Of a DNA stretch of 64,000 bases, positions 33,110 to 42,083 are shown in pieces (the first letter of the stretch is position 1; every line of letters begins with the position of its first letter). The translations under genes were made by a program, and so were the position numbers. The DNA is from Methylomusa anaerophila (lineage in GTDB: Bacteria > Bacillota > Negativicutes > Sporomusales > Sporomusaceae), in assembly GCF_003966895.1 (NCBI RefSeq), contig NZ_AP018449.1, positions 3,117,501 to 3,181,500 of the forward strand, in the 5' to 3' direction. The notes beneath the pieces are model-generated. The model ran no database searches. It was not told where the DNA came from and worked only from the letters and a program-made list of their open reading frames with translations.

Positions 33110-34055
33110 AAAACGAGTGCTTGTTACCGGCGGCGCCGGCTTTATCGGCTCCCATCTTTGCCGCCGACTGCTTGCAGAGGGTGCGTACGTTATTTGCTTG
33201 GATAATTTTTACACCGGTTCCCGGAATAATATTGCCGAATTAATGAAACATCCCCGGTTTGAACTGCTATATCATGACGTGGTGGAACCCTTCACGACGG
33301 AAGTTGATGAAATTTTCAATTTGGCTTGTCCCGCCAGTCCGGTGCACTATCAGGCAGACCCGGTCAAAACCGTTAAAACCAGTGTGCTGGGGGTAATTCA
33401 TGTCCTGGAACTGGCCCGCAAGCTGCAGGCGAAAGTATTACATACTTCAACTTCTGAAGTGTACGGAGACCCGCTATTGCATCCTCAGCCCGAGACCTAT
33501 TGGGGAAATGTTAATCCTAACGGTTTAAGGAGCTGCTATGACGAAGGCAAGCGGTGCGCCGAGACCCTGTGTTTCGATTATTCCCGTCAATATGGTCTTG
33601 ATCTCAAAGTCGTTCGTATTTTTAATACCTATGGCCCCAACATGCGACCGGATGACGGCCGGGTTGTCAGCAACTTCATTATTCAAGCGCTGCGAGGGAA
33701 CGAGCTTACGGTATACGGCGACGGCAGCCAAACCCGTTCATTTTGCTATATTGATGATTTGGTCGAGGGAATTATCGGCATGATGCAAACAAGCGAAGGT
33801 TTTCATGGGCCAGTTAACTTAGGCAATCCGGACGAATTTACAATTTTAGAGCTGGCAGAGCAGGTTATCCGGCTGACAGGGGCATGTACCCAAATTGCAT
33901 ATCGACCGCTGCCGGCGGATGATCCCCGCCAGCGTCGTCCGGACATCTCATTGGCGAAAACGAAATTGGATTGGGAACCACAGGTTCAGCTTGAGATAGG
34001 ACTGATAAAGACTATTGCTTATTTTCGAGAACTGGCTGAACAGAATAAAAGGTAG
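33099..34055 (+). CDS. UDP-glucuronate decarboxylase (UDP-xylose synthase) family SDR
   Basis: 318 residues of the extended SDR class: NAD-binding [22 protein letters not shown], catalytic Thr/Ser in [11 protein letters not shown] and YxxxK as YDEGKR, and [10 protein letters not shown] typical of UXS. Would convert UDP-glucuronate to UDP-xylose for envelope or exopolysaccharide synthesis. Start GTG 33099 with GGGAGGGG upstream. Its substrate would come from UDP-glucose dehydrogenase, whose neighbouring gene is deleted, so the substrate must be supplied by another locus or the pathway is decaying. Confidence 0.9.
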   Translation: MSAEKRVLVTGGAGFIGSHLCRRLLAEGAYVICLDNFYTGSRNNIAELMKHPRFELLYHDVVEPFTTEVDEIFNLACPASPVHYQADPVKTVKTSVLGVIHVLELARKLQAKVLHTSTSEVYGDPLLHPQPETYWGNVNPNGLRSCYDEGKRCAETLCFDYSRQYGLDLKVVRIFNTYGPNMRPDDGRVVSNFIIQALRGNELTVYGDGSQTRSFCYIDDLVEGIIGMMQTSEGFHGPVNLGNPDEFTILELAEQVIRLTGACTQIAYRPLPADDPRQRRPDISLAKTKLDWEPQVQLEIGLIKTIAYFRELAEQNKR

Positions 34056-34205
34056 TCATTCGTTATTTCTATTGGCCGTCACGCGGCAGGAGAAAAAGCG
34101 CCGTTGCGCGAAAATAAAAAATGTTTGGCCAGTCGAGAAAAATAAGAAAAACGCTAACGCGTCTTCACGGCTTTTGTTCCTGACATTTGTAGGAGGGTTG
34201 ACACA

Positions 34206-34469
34206 ATGTATACTAAAATTGTAACAATAAGCAATAAAACCGGTCTCCATGCCAGACCAGCCAGTTCGTTTGTCCAGACGGCAGCAAAATTTCAGTCTGA
34301 GATTAGGGTGCAAAAAGAGGACAATATCGCCGACGCAAAATCAATTTTGAAATTAATGGCACTGGGGATAACCAAAGGCACAGAAATAGCTATTGCCGCC
34401 GAAGGCCCTGATGAAAAAGCTGCCGTTGAGGCACTTGTCGAACTTATTGAAAGCAATTTTGGGGAGTAA
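34206..34469 (+). CDS. ptsH: HPr phosphocarrier protein
   Basis: 87 residues with both HPr phosphorylation sites: His15 in GLHARPAS and Ser46 in AKSILKLM. His15 relays phosphate from PEP via EI to sugar transporters; Ser46 is the HPr-kinase target used in carbon catabolite control of Firmicutes. AGGAGGG precedes ATG 34206. No ptsI (enzyme I) follows; a dapF-like gene does, 29 bp on. A paralogous Crh-type role is less likely because His15 is kept. Confidence 0.93.
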   Translation: MYTKIVTISNKTGLHARPASSFVQTAAKFQSEIRVQKEDNIADAKSILKLMALGITKGTEIAIAAEGPDEKAAVEALVELIESNFGE

Positions 34470-34498
34470 ACATAGGTTAAAATAAGGAGAAACCTAAT

Positions 34499-35353
34499 AT
34501 GAATTTTGATTTTTATAAATATCATGCTTTAGGTAACGATTATATTGTTATTGATCCCAACAAGACCAAAGTTAACTTGTCTGAGGAGAATATCCGGCTG
34601 ATTTGCCACCGTAATTTCGGTGTCGGTTCGGACGGTATTTTGTACGGACCTTTGTTTCAGGACAAGTCCATTTATTTTAGAATACTGAATCCGGACGGGA
34701 GCGAGGCCGAGAAAAGCGGCAATGGAATTAGAATATTCTCCCGGTTTCTTGTTGATGCCGAGTATGTTACCGATAAAGAATTTAATTTAGGGACTTTAGG
34801 CGGCAACGTTCGCGTGGAACTCTTAGACGATAACGGCAGGCGAATTCGGGTGGATATGGGAACGGTAACCTTTCAAAGCCGGCAGATTCCTGTGGCCGGA
34901 CCGGCGCGGGAAGTGGTGAATGAGGAGTTGGTGGTTAATAACCAAAGGCTCTTTATTACGTGTCTATCCATCGGCAATCCCCATTGTGTGGTGCCTTGCG
35001 ATGAACTCGGGCGGGAAACGGCTTCTGGCCTGGGGGCAGCCATTGAAAGCCATGAGCTTTTTCCCAACCGGATTAATGTTCAGTTTCTAAAGATATTAAA
35101 CCGAAACAACATTCAAATCGAGATTTGGGAACGGGGGGCGGGCTATACGCTGGCTTCCGGCAGCAGCAGCTGTGCAGCAGCCAGTGCAGCTTACAAAATG
35201 GGGCTGGCCGGCAATGAGATAAACGTACATATGCCGGGTGGTATTATTAGGGTAGATATTCAAAATGATGGACATGTCTTTATGACGGGCTCTGTCACGC
35301 AGGTGGCTCAAGGAGTGTTTTCGGAGGATTTGTGGAGGCAAATTCAGGGATAA
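34499..35353 (+). CDS. DapF-like protein lacking both catalytic cysteines
   Basis: 284 residues with the full two-lobed diaminopimelate-epimerase fold signatures: KYHALGNDYIV, NFGVGSDGIL, NPDGSEAEKSGNGIRIF, IGNPHCVV and WERGAGYTLASGSSSCAA. In DapF the catalytic bases are the Cys of (x)CGNG and of ACGSG; here both read Ser (KSGNG, ASGSS). The fold and PLP-independent family are certain; diaminopimelate epimerase activity is doubtful. Another racemase/isomerase reaction or a non-catalytic role are possible. AAGGAG precedes ATG 34499; co-directional with ptsH. Confidence 0.85.
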   Translation: MNFDFYKYHALGNDYIVIDPNKTKVNLSEENIRLICHRNFGVGSDGILYGPLFQDKSIYFRILNPDGSEAEKSGNGIRIFSRFLVDAEYVTDKEFNLGTLGGNVRVELLDDNGRRIRVDMGTVTFQSRQIPVAGPAREVVNEELVVNNQRLFITCLSIGNPHCVVPCDELGRETASGLGAAIESHELFPNRINVQFLKILNRNNIQIEIWERGAGYTLASGSSSCAAASAAYKMGLAGNEINVHMPGGIIRVDIQNDGHVFMTGSVTQVAQGVFSEDLWRQIQG

Positions 35354-35421
35354 CAGGCCAAATCTGTAACCAATGAATGACATAGTATGGGTAGAAGATT
35401 CAATTATTCACCTTTAGGGAG

Positions 35422-35456
35422 GAAGACTTCATCTGTTGATGAGTCTTCTTTTTTCA
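35422..35456 (+). terminator. Terminator after the dapF-like gene
   Basis: GAAGAC-T-TCATC pairing with GATGAGTCTTC (one bulge), TGTT loop, then TTTTTTC. Confidence 0.7.
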
Positions 35457-35461
35457 GTATT

Positions 35462-35557
35462 ATAGGGGAACGCATTAAAGAATTGAAACCCGGCTTATCC
35501 TAGTGGTCTGTAATACAGACCACTAGTTACCTGGATGTCAATTCTTAATGCGACCTA
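35462..35557. repeat. Nested inverted-repeat element
   Basis: Outer arms CGCATTAAAGAATTGA (35471-35486) and TCAATTCTTAATGCG (35538-35552), one base shorter, with ATAGG/CCTAT extending them. Inside lies a perfect 12-bp stem CTAGTGGTCTGT/ACAGACCACTAG (35500-35526, loop AAT). Looks like a small palindromic mobile or structural element. Confidence 0.65.
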
Positions 35558-35730
35558 TCGGCATATATAAAAAACTGATTTATTAACGAAATTGTAACAA
35601 TTCCGTTAACTTTTCATTATAATTTTAGATTACAATTTTTTTGAAGGAAACAACGCAAAAAAAAAGAAAATATTAAAAAAAGTCCATGTTTTGAATGCAA
35701 AAAATTATTTTTAAAAGGGGGACACTCTCT

Positions 35731-37008
35731 TTGGAAAGGCTTAAAAGGCGTATTGCCAAACTATTAGTATCTATTCTTACTTTATTCGCATTTAGTCATC
35801 CGGTGCTGGCGGCGCCGATTGAATTGACACTTGCTGATAGCATTTCGCTGGCTCTTAAAAATAACAAGGATATAAAAATCTCCACATTAGCCAGAGATAA
35901 GGCAGTCTGGGTGATAAAACAAGAAGAAGCGGGCAAGGGGGTTAGCCTGAATCTGAATCATTCTGCCAGACGTTCTGACTCGGCAGGCGGTGACCCCGCC
36001 ACGAATTTTAGCAATAATGTGTCGCTTAGCGTGCCCATTTATTCCGGCGGTAAATTGGAAAGTCAAATTGACCAGGCTAAGCTTGAACTCAAAATTGCGG
36101 ATCTTGGTCTTGACGCAACAATGCAGCAAACCAAACAGAATGTCACTACATACTATTTTAATGTGCTGCAATATCGAAATGAGGCGCAAATAAACCGGGA
36201 GACGGTTGATAACTATACCGCCCACCTGAAAGATGTGCAAGCAAAATATGAAATTGGCACAGTGGCTAAGACCGATGTGCTGGCAAGCCAAGTCTCGCTG
36301 GCCACAGCTCAGGATGACCTGATTAAAGCTGAGAACAATTATAATGTTGCCGTAGCAACGCTCAACAATGCCATCGGCTTGTCCCTGGACAGTGAGTTAA
36401 CCCTTAAAGAAGGTCTCAAGTATGAGAAAAATTCTCTCACCCTTGAAGATTGCGTCAAATACGCATTGGCCAACCATCCGGAAATAGCTGAGTACCAAAC
36501 GAAAATAGCCAGCGCCGAAGATGACGTCAAAATCGCTAAAAGCGGCGATAAGCCGACAGTTGACTTTGCTGTGGGGCAAAGCTGGTATGACAAGGATTTT
36601 CCCGGCGCCAATAACAGTAACTGGCAGGCGACCATTACCGCCTCGTTTAATCTGTTTGATTCGGGCCTGAATAAATCCAGGGTCCAACAGTCTCAATACA
36701 GTTTGGCCACAGCCCAGGAAGCAGCCGATCAGAAACGCGACACCGTATTATTGGATGTGCGCCAGTATTATTTAAGCATGCGGGAAGCTGAGAAGCGGAT
36801 TGATACCAATCAGGTGGCAGTGAACCAGGCCCAGGAAAACCTGAAGATCCAGGAGGCCCGTTATAGTGCAGGGGTGGGAACCAATCTGGATGTTCTCGAC
36901 GCCGTATTGCATTTGAACCAAACTAAGATTAACGATATTCAAGCCTTGTACGATTATAATACCAGCAAGGCGCAATTGGATAAAGCTATGGGTGTGCCGG
37001 TCCAATAA
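35731..37008 (+). CDS. TolC-type outer-membrane efflux channel
   Basis: 425 residues. Signal peptide ending VLAAP near residue 28, then two OEP repeats each starting with an LTLADSISLALKNN / LTLEDCVKYALANHPE helix and long alpha-barrel coiled coils, with PIYSGGKLESQIDQA and NLFDSGLNKSRVQQS at the beta-strand turns. Forms a trimeric outer-membrane exit duct. Start TTG 35731 is chosen (AAGGGGG 9 nt upstream); the upstream in-frame ATG 35695 lacks a ribosome site. First gene of a four-gene tripartite pump operon; paralogue at 53671-54957. Confidence 0.92.
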   Translation: MERLKRRIAKLLVSILTLFAFSHPVLAAPIELTLADSISLALKNNKDIKISTLARDKAVWVIKQEEAGKGVSLNLNHSARRSDSAGGDPATNFSNNVSLSVPIYSGGKLESQIDQAKLELKIADLGLDATMQQTKQNVTTYYFNVLQYRNEAQINRETVDNYTAHLKDVQAKYEIGTVAKTDVLASQVSLATAQDDLIKAENNYNVAVATLNNAIGLSLDSELTLKEGLKYEKNSLTLEDCVKYALANHPEIAEYQTKIASAEDDVKIAKSGDKPTVDFAVGQSWYDKDFPGANNSNWQATITASFNLFDSGLNKSRVQQSQYSLATAQEAADQKRDTVLLDVRQYYLSMREAEKRIDTNQVAVNQAQENLKIQEARYSAGVGTNLDVLDAVLHLNQTKINDIQALYDYNTSKAQLDKAMGVPVQ

Positions 37009-37035
37009 GATACACAGAAGAAGTGAGGTTAAATT

Positions 37036-38121
37036 ATGCAGGCAATTGGTAAAAGAATTAGGCAATATAAAGGATGGCTGATTCTCTTGCTGGTAGTCGC
37101 GCTGCTGGCGACAGGGGGAGCAATCTATTTCAAAAAAGGCAGCACTCCTGTTGTTAATGAGACTACGGTTACCGTAGGGCGCGGCGACATTGCGGAGACA
37201 GCCTCCGCGACCGGAACTATTTCAGCAGTAAACTCAGTTGATATTAGTTCCCGCGTGACAGGTCTAATCAGAGAACTTAACGTAAAGGAAAATGATATTG
37301 TAAAGGCCGGACAGGTTTTGGTAGTTTTGGATGATACCAGCTTAAGAGCACAACTTGCCCAATATGAAGCCCAGTTGGAAAATTATGCCGCCATCTATGA
37401 GCGCAGCCAAAAAATGGCAGCTATTGGCGGCGAGTCGCTCCAACAACTGGATACCGACCGTACAAACTACCTCGTGTCCCAGTCCACATATAACAACTAC
37501 GCATCGCAACTGGAATACTATGTAATTAAGGCCCCTATCGACGGTGTCGTGGTCGGCAAGCCCACACCCGCCGGACAGACGGTAGCACAGGGTATCTCCA
37601 GTCCCCAGGTAATAATGACGATTGCCGATATGTCACAAATGCAGATTAAGGTAATGGTAGATGAGACGGATGTCGGCAAAGTGCAGGTGGGGCAAAAGGT
37701 TTCTTTCACCGTGGACGCTTATACAGACAAAACTTTTACCGGCACGGTAACGAACATTTCCAAAAGTGCCACCACTTCGTCCAATGTGGTGTATTATCCG
37801 GTATATGTTGATGTGGATTCGCCGGCAGGCCTGTTATATCCCACCATGACCGCCAGGGTAACTGTCAATATCGGTGAGAGCAAAAATGCGCTGGTTGTGC
37901 CGCTGTCGGCCCTCAAGGAAGATAAAGGAGAACAGTATGTACAGCTGAAGGAAAACGGCGAATTACGGAGGACCCCGGTCCAAATTGGTCTAAGAGATGA
38001 TACCAAGGTGGAAATCCTGAGCGGCCTTAGTGAAGGCGACAATGTTGTCATACCTGCGGCTGCGGCTAAGTCGGCAACTACTACTAACACTCGGCAGAGA
38101 CAGGGACCATCGCTGTTCTAG
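37036..38121 (+). CDS. MacA/HlyD-like periplasmic adaptor
   Basis: 361 residues: membrane anchor about 12-32, lipoyl/barrel-sandwich halves around a short hairpin (YAAIYERSQKMAAIGGESLQQ), DGVVVGKPTPAGQTVAQGI, and beta-barrel and membrane-proximal domains. Clear paralogue of the adaptor at 22495-23589. Bridges the MacB-type pump and TolC. 27 bp after tolC. Confidence 0.93.
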   Translation: MQAIGKRIRQYKGWLILLLVVALLATGGAIYFKKGSTPVVNETTVTVGRGDIAETASATGTISAVNSVDISSRVTGLIRELNVKENDIVKAGQVLVVLDDTSLRAQLAQYEAQLENYAAIYERSQKMAAIGGESLQQLDTDRTNYLVSQSTYNNYASQLEYYVIKAPIDGVVVGKPTPAGQTVAQGISSPQVIMTIADMSQMQIKVMVDETDVGKVQVGQKVSFTVDAYTDKTFTGTVTNISKSATTSSNVVYYPVYVDVDSPAGLLYPTMTARVTVNIGESKNALVVPLSALKEDKGEQYVQLKENGELRRTPVQIGLRDDTKVEILSGLSEGDNVVIPAAAAKSATTTNTRQRQGPSLF

Positions 38122-38131
38122 GAGGGATATC

Positions 38132-38842
38132 ATGGCGATTGCGCTAACGGATGTAACCAAAGTATATCATATGGGTGATACCACTGTGTATGCACTGGCA
38201 GGTGTGACACTATCCGTCAATAACGGGGACTTTGCCGCCATCACTGGTCCGTCGGGATCAGGCAAGTCAACTCTGATGAATATTATTGGCTGCCTTGACC
38301 GGCCGACCGGCGGCTCGTACCGGCTAGGCGGAGAGGAAGTTGCGACTTTGACTGATGATCAGTTGGCTTTGACCCGCAATAAAAAGATCGGTTTCGTATT
38401 TCAAAACTTCAATCTGCTGCCACGGATGTCAGCCTTGCAAAATGTTGCTTTGCCGCTTGTTTACGCCAAAATAGATAGACAAACACGACTGGAAAAGGCT
38501 AAACAAACATTGGCGATTGTCGGTCTTGAGGAGCGTAAAGACCATCGTCCCAATGAGCTTTCCGGCGGCCAGCGGCAGCGGGTAGCCATCGCCAGGGCAT
38601 TGGTTAATGACCCGGAGATTATTATTGCTGATGAACCGACTGGAAATCTTGACACCAAATCCAGCAATGAGATAATGGAGATTTTTTGCAGGTTGAATCA
38701 ACAGGGGCGGACGGTAATTATGGTCACCCATGAACCGGATATTGCAGCCTATGCCCGGCGGGTTATCCTGGTCCGGGATGGAAATATTATTAAAGATGAG
38801 GTCAGGCAGGAGGTAGCGGAATGTTCTGGGAAAGTGTCCTGA
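38132..38842 (+). CDS. MacB/LolD-type ABC ATPase
   Basis: 236 residues: Walker [10 protein letters not shown], signature [15 protein letters not shown], Walker [14 protein letters not shown]-loop VTHEPD. GGAGGG 5 nt before ATG 38132 fixes the start although the frame is open upstream into the adaptor gene. Its 3' end overlaps the permease gene by 22 bp. Confidence 0.93.
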   Translation: MAIALTDVTKVYHMGDTTVYALAGVTLSVNNGDFAAITGPSGSGKSTLMNIIGCLDRPTGGSYRLGGEEVATLTDDQLALTRNKKIGFVFQNFNLLPRMSALQNVALPLVYAKIDRQTRLEKAKQTLAIVGLEERKDHRPNELSGGQRQRVAIARALVNDPEIIIADEPTGNLDTKSSNEIMEIFCRLNQQGRTVIMVTHEPDIAAYARRVILVRDGNIIKDEVRQEVAECSGKVS

Positions 38843-40035
38843 TCGCTTTTGAAGGGCTAAAGGCGAATAAGCTCCGGGCTCTCCTTACCATGTTAGGGAT
38901 TATTATTGGTGTCGGCGCCGTTATTGCCATGGTTTCCATTGGCTTGGGCGTACAGCAAAAAGTGCAAAGTTCCATTGCCAGTTTGGGCAGCAATCTGCTG
39001 ATTGTTATGCCGGGAGCTAACTCGCCTTCAGGTGGTGTGCGTTTGGCGGCGGGATCGAATATTACCCTGACCAGAAAGGATGCCGAGGCCATTGGGGAAA
39101 TTTCCGGTGTCAATTATGTAGCACCTGCCGTCAGCCAGTCGTTTCAAATCATCTATGGCAACCAGAATTGGGTAGCCAGTGTCTCAGGAACTACAGCGGA
39201 ATATTTGTCGATACGAAATTTCAGTGTAGCGTCCGGTACTTTTTTCAGTGATAGTGACGACAATGCCCGCAGCCGGGTAGCAGTACTCGGGCAAACCGTG
39301 GTTACTAATTTATTCGGCGATGTCAGCCCGTTAGGTCAGACGATCCGTATTGGTCAGGCGCCGTTTCGGGTCATCGGGGTGCTGGAAAGCAAAGGGCAAT
39401 CGGCTAATGGGCAGGATCAGGACGATATCGTCCTGGTACCCCTGTCCACCGCCCAAGACCGGCTTATGGGAATAACCCATGTTAACAATATCAGCATACA
39501 GGCGGCGAGCGCTGAGGTAATTGACAAGGTTCAGTCGGACGTCACGACTTTATTGAGAACACGTCATCGTCTGGCGGCAAATGTGGAAGATGATTTTTCG
39601 GTGCGCAATCTAACGGCGCTTATGGCTACCGTGCAAGAAACTACCGGCACCCTTACAATGTTTTTGGGCGCTATTGCCGCTATTTCCCTGGTGGTTGGCG
39701 GCATCGGGATTATGAACATCATGCTGGTTTCAGTAACTGAGCGGACCCGGGAAATCGGCATCCGCAAAGCGCTGGGCGCAACTTTTAGCAATATTCTGCT
39801 GCAATTTCTGATAGAAGCCATAGTCATTAGCGTTACCGGCGGTTTAGTTGGTATACTGGCGGGAGTGGCCAGTGCGAGAGTGATATCGCTGGTAGCCGGT
39901 TTGAACACAGTTGTTTCCTCCCTTGCCATCTTTGCGGCATTTAGCGTCACAATAATGATCGGCGTATTCTTCGGAATATACCCTGCCCGCAAAGCGGCAT
40001 TGCTTGATCCGATAGATGCGCTACGCTATGAATAG
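38821..40035 (+). CDS. MacB-type FtsX-family permease
   Basis: 404 residues, same length and layout as the permease at 24295-25509: LLTMLGIIIGVGAVIAM span, periplasmic domain, VVGGIGIMNIMLVSVTERTREIG and ending LDPIDALRYE. Completes a TolC-MacA-MacB(ATPase+permease) exporter for peptides, lipids or antibiotics. Followed by a strong bidirectional terminator. Confidence 0.93.
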   Translation: MFWESVLIAFEGLKANKLRALLTMLGIIIGVGAVIAMVSIGLGVQQKVQSSIASLGSNLLIVMPGANSPSGGVRLAAGSNITLTRKDAEAIGEISGVNYVAPAVSQSFQIIYGNQNWVASVSGTTAEYLSIRNFSVASGTFFSDSDDNARSRVAVLGQTVVTNLFGDVSPLGQTIRIGQAPFRVIGVLESKGQSANGQDQDDIVLVPLSTAQDRLMGITHVNNISIQAASAEVIDKVQSDVTTLLRTRHRLAANVEDDFSVRNLTALMATVQETTGTLTMFLGAIAAISLVVGGIGIMNIMLVSVTERTREIGIRKALGATFSNILLQFLIEAIVISVTGGLVGILAGVASARVISLVAGLNTVVSSLAIFAAFSVTIMIGVFFGIYPARKAALLDPIDALRYE

Positions 40036-40061
40036 GGGATTCTAAATTCGTAAACGATCAT

Positions 40062-40109
40062 AAATAAGCACAATAAAACCGCAGGGCTGCGGGTTTATTG
40101 TGCTTATTT
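40062..40109. terminator. Terminator behind the efflux operon
   Basis: Long stem AAATAAGCACAATAAA... pairing with TTTATTGTGCTTATTT, inner CCGCAG/CTGCGG; U-rich on both strands. Confidence 0.8.
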
Positions 40110-40262
40110 AGCATACCGCCTGTTGCAAGTCGTGATTGGTTGCGCCAATAACCCGGGCATCCACTACCCGGCATTTGTTGCCACCATACGTTAGGTGGAA
40201 TAAAGGTATGTTCTGAAGCGTATAGTTAATTGACTTTTATGACATAAAAGGAGGTTTGTGCT

Positions 40263-41288
40263 TTGCCTTATCATTTTCGCAATTTGGTGTTTGAAGGCGG
40301 TGGTGTAAAAGGAGTAGCTTATGCAGGATCTTTGCAAGTTTTGCATGAAAAAGGAATTTTGGAGCAAATAAAGCGGGTCGGCGGCACTTCGGTTGGTTCA
40401 ATAACAGCTTTGTTAGTTGGCTTAAATTATAGTATCGATGAAATTAACAACATTCTTAGCGGCTTGGATTTTCGCCGGTTTTTAGACGATTCCTGGGGTA
40501 TTGTCAGGGATGTAGGCCGGCTGCTTACCCAATTTGGGTGGTATAAAGGCGATTTCTTTCACACGTGGGTAGAAAACTTAATTGCTGCCAAAACGGGAAA
40601 GACAAATGCAACTTTTGCTCAAGTATATAATCTGTCGGAGAATCATGAATTTAAAGATATATATTTTATTGGCACCAACCTTTCAACCGGTTTTTCCGAA
40701 GTATTTTCTTACGAGCATACACCTCAAATGGGCATTGCGGACGCCGTTCGAATATCGATATCGGTTCCGCTGATATTTGCCGCCCGGCGGAGCGACAGGG
40801 GCGATGTTTACATTGACGGCGGGGCTTTGAATAATTACCCGGTTAAGCTATTTGACCGGGAACGTTATGTTGAACAATTCTTGACATATCCCGACTATTA
40901 CAGAGAATATAACCAAAAGTTATCTGATGAGGGAAAGATTATTAACCCTTATGCCTACAACCAGGAAACGTTAGGATTTAGGCTGGATTCAGCCGGTGAA
41001 ATTGCTTGCTTTCATGATCATGCTGAACCGCCTCGGCATAACATCAATGATTTCTTTTCCTATACCTGGAGATTAATTGATACTATCCTGGAATGCCAGG
41101 AAAATCAACATCTACACAGCGATGATTGGCATCGTACTATCTATATTGATACGCTAGGTGTAAAAGCAATGGATTTTGGCATCGATAACAATACAAAGCA
41201 GGCACTGATAAACTCTGGGCGCGAGAACACGATAAAGTACCTTAAGTGGTTTGACAGTACAGAAAGTACGCCCTCTAATCGTCCATAA
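40263..41288 (+). CDS. Patatin-like phospholipase
   Basis: 341 residues. Oxyanion-hole loop GGGVKG (12-17), nucleophile elbow GTSVGS (Ser43) and DGG with catalytic Asp (VYIDGGALNNYP, near 198) form the Ser-Asp dyad of patatin lipases. No signal peptide or membrane span, so cytoplasmic or injected/peripheral. C-terminal about 120 residues are family-specific. TTG 40263 is the start, 8 nt behind AAAAGGAGG. Single gene; lipid acyl hydrolysis is the expected activity, natural substrate unknown. Confidence 0.9.
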   Translation: MPYHFRNLVFEGGGVKGVAYAGSLQVLHEKGILEQIKRVGGTSVGSITALLVGLNYSIDEINNILSGLDFRRFLDDSWGIVRDVGRLLTQFGWYKGDFFHTWVENLIAAKTGKTNATFAQVYNLSENHEFKDIYFIGTNLSTGFSEVFSYEHTPQMGIADAVRISISVPLIFAARRSDRGDVYIDGGALNNYPVKLFDRERYVEQFLTYPDYYREYNQKLSDEGKIINPYAYNQETLGFRLDSAGEIACFHDHAEPPRHNINDFFSYTWRLIDTILECQENQHLHSDDWHRTIYIDTLGVKAMDFGIDNNTKQALINSGRENTIKYLKWFDSTESTPSNRP

Positions 41289-41300
41289 GAAAAATGATAC

Positions 41301-41324
41301 CATTACCATTACCATTACCATTAT
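41301..41324. repeat. Hexanucleotide tandem repeat (CCATTA)4
   Basis: Four perfect CCATTA units between the patatin stop and the stop codon of the convergent gene; the last unit contains that stop (TAA on the minus strand). Length variation could alter the 3' end of the convergent gene. Confidence 0.8.
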
Positions 41325-41863
41325 CTATTATCTATGATGGAATACGGAGGCAGCAAGGTTCTCATTTCCCCTTTCGGGGTTCCAGGCACCTCAGACAAGT
41401 TTCTTAACCCCTTGAGTATTTGGACTCGCACTGTTTTGTCCAGCCAATCCTCCAGTTCTCGTTTCAGTTCGGTCAGCGTCGATATTTGTGCGTTTTTCTG
41501 GTCCGATGCCCGGCTCAAAGCTATCATTCTCTCAGCAATTGAAGACAGTTCTTCGTTAATAACGCTTTCTACTCCCTGACGGATGGCTGCCAATATTTGT
41601 TTATCTGATTCAATTTCACGGGTAAGCATAATGGCTATTTGCTCAACTTGCTTCGCCATAACTTTGGGCTTAAGCTGGCTGTTTTGAACAAAATTTTCAT
41701 AGAGCTGTTTTTTGTCCGGCAAACTAAGTAGCAACTGATCGCTGTTTATTGTAATGAACTCTACATAAAGAGGAGTATTATCCGCTTGATAAATCGTGCT
41801 GCACTCATTAATTAACTTTTTTAAATTATTCAAATAAGCCTTGCAATGTCTTTGTCGTGACAT
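41321..41863 (-). CDS. Hypothetical helical protein
   Basis: 180 residues, no family recognised. Largely helical with heptad-like stretches (about 60-150: QVEQIAIMLTREIESDKQIL, ELSSIAERMIALSRASDQ), no signal peptide or membrane span, closing PPYSIIDNR. Start ATG 41863; GAGGAG lies 12 nt upstream, rather far, so translation may be helped by coupling to the 27-codon gene ending 31 bp upstream. Heads away from the Lys/Asp-rich gene, sharing the divergent region 41979-42083. Confidence 0.6.
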   Translation of the reverse strand: MSRQRHCKAYLNNLKKLINECSTIYQADNTPLYVEFITINSDQLLLSLPDKKQLYENFVQNSQLKPKVMAKQVEQIAIMLTREIESDKQILAAIRQGVESVINEELSSIAERMIALSRASDQKNAQISTLTELKRELEDWLDKTVRVQILKGLRNLSEVPGTPKGEMRTLLPPYSIIDNR

Positions 41864-41894
41864 TAATTTCTTACGCTCCTCTCTTCCTATGTTT

Positions 41895-41978
41895 TTAAAA
41901 TATGTATTGTAATATATGTAATAACATCAGAATTTGTGAGATTTCTGTCCGCTGCTTTATTAATTTAGTCAGATTCAT
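41895..41978 (-). CDS. 27-residue small hydrophobic protein (candidate)
   Basis: ATG 41978 is preceded at 7 nt by a perfect AGGAGG and opens 27 codons: a basic start MNLTKLIKQR and a hydrophobic tail ILMLLHILQYIF. Too short for family assignment. It may be a leader for the 180-residue gene downstream, a small membrane protein, or the remnant of a longer gene. The excellent ribosome site is the main evidence. Confidence 0.45.
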   Translation of the reverse strand: MNLTKLIKQRTEISQILMLLHILQYIF

Positions 41979-41995
41979 ATGTAAACCTCCTACGC

Positions 41996-42023
41996 ACCTA
42001 ATACTGCTGCTTAACATAGTATA
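41996..42023 (+). promoter_or_regulatory. Candidate late-sporulation (sigma-K-like) promoter
   Basis: AC (41996-41997), 17-bp spacer, CATAGTATA (42015-42023), matching the Bacillus sigma-K consensus AC-N16/17-CATAnnnTA. Lies 60 bp before the Lys/Asp-rich gene. Confidence 0.4.
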
Positions 42024-42083
42024 TAACGTATTCAGTGGATCCATTATTACATTATTAAAATATCAAAATAGGAGGAGTTAAAC

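Larger units (their letters stand above)
35354..35730. other. Intergenic region between dapF-like and tolC genes
   Basis: 377 bases. Contains the dapF-like terminator (35422-35456), a nested inverted-repeat element (35462-35557) and an AT-rich stretch with a TATAAT at 35618-35623 that may belong to the efflux-operon promoter, although no well-spaced -35 was found. Confidence 0.5.
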
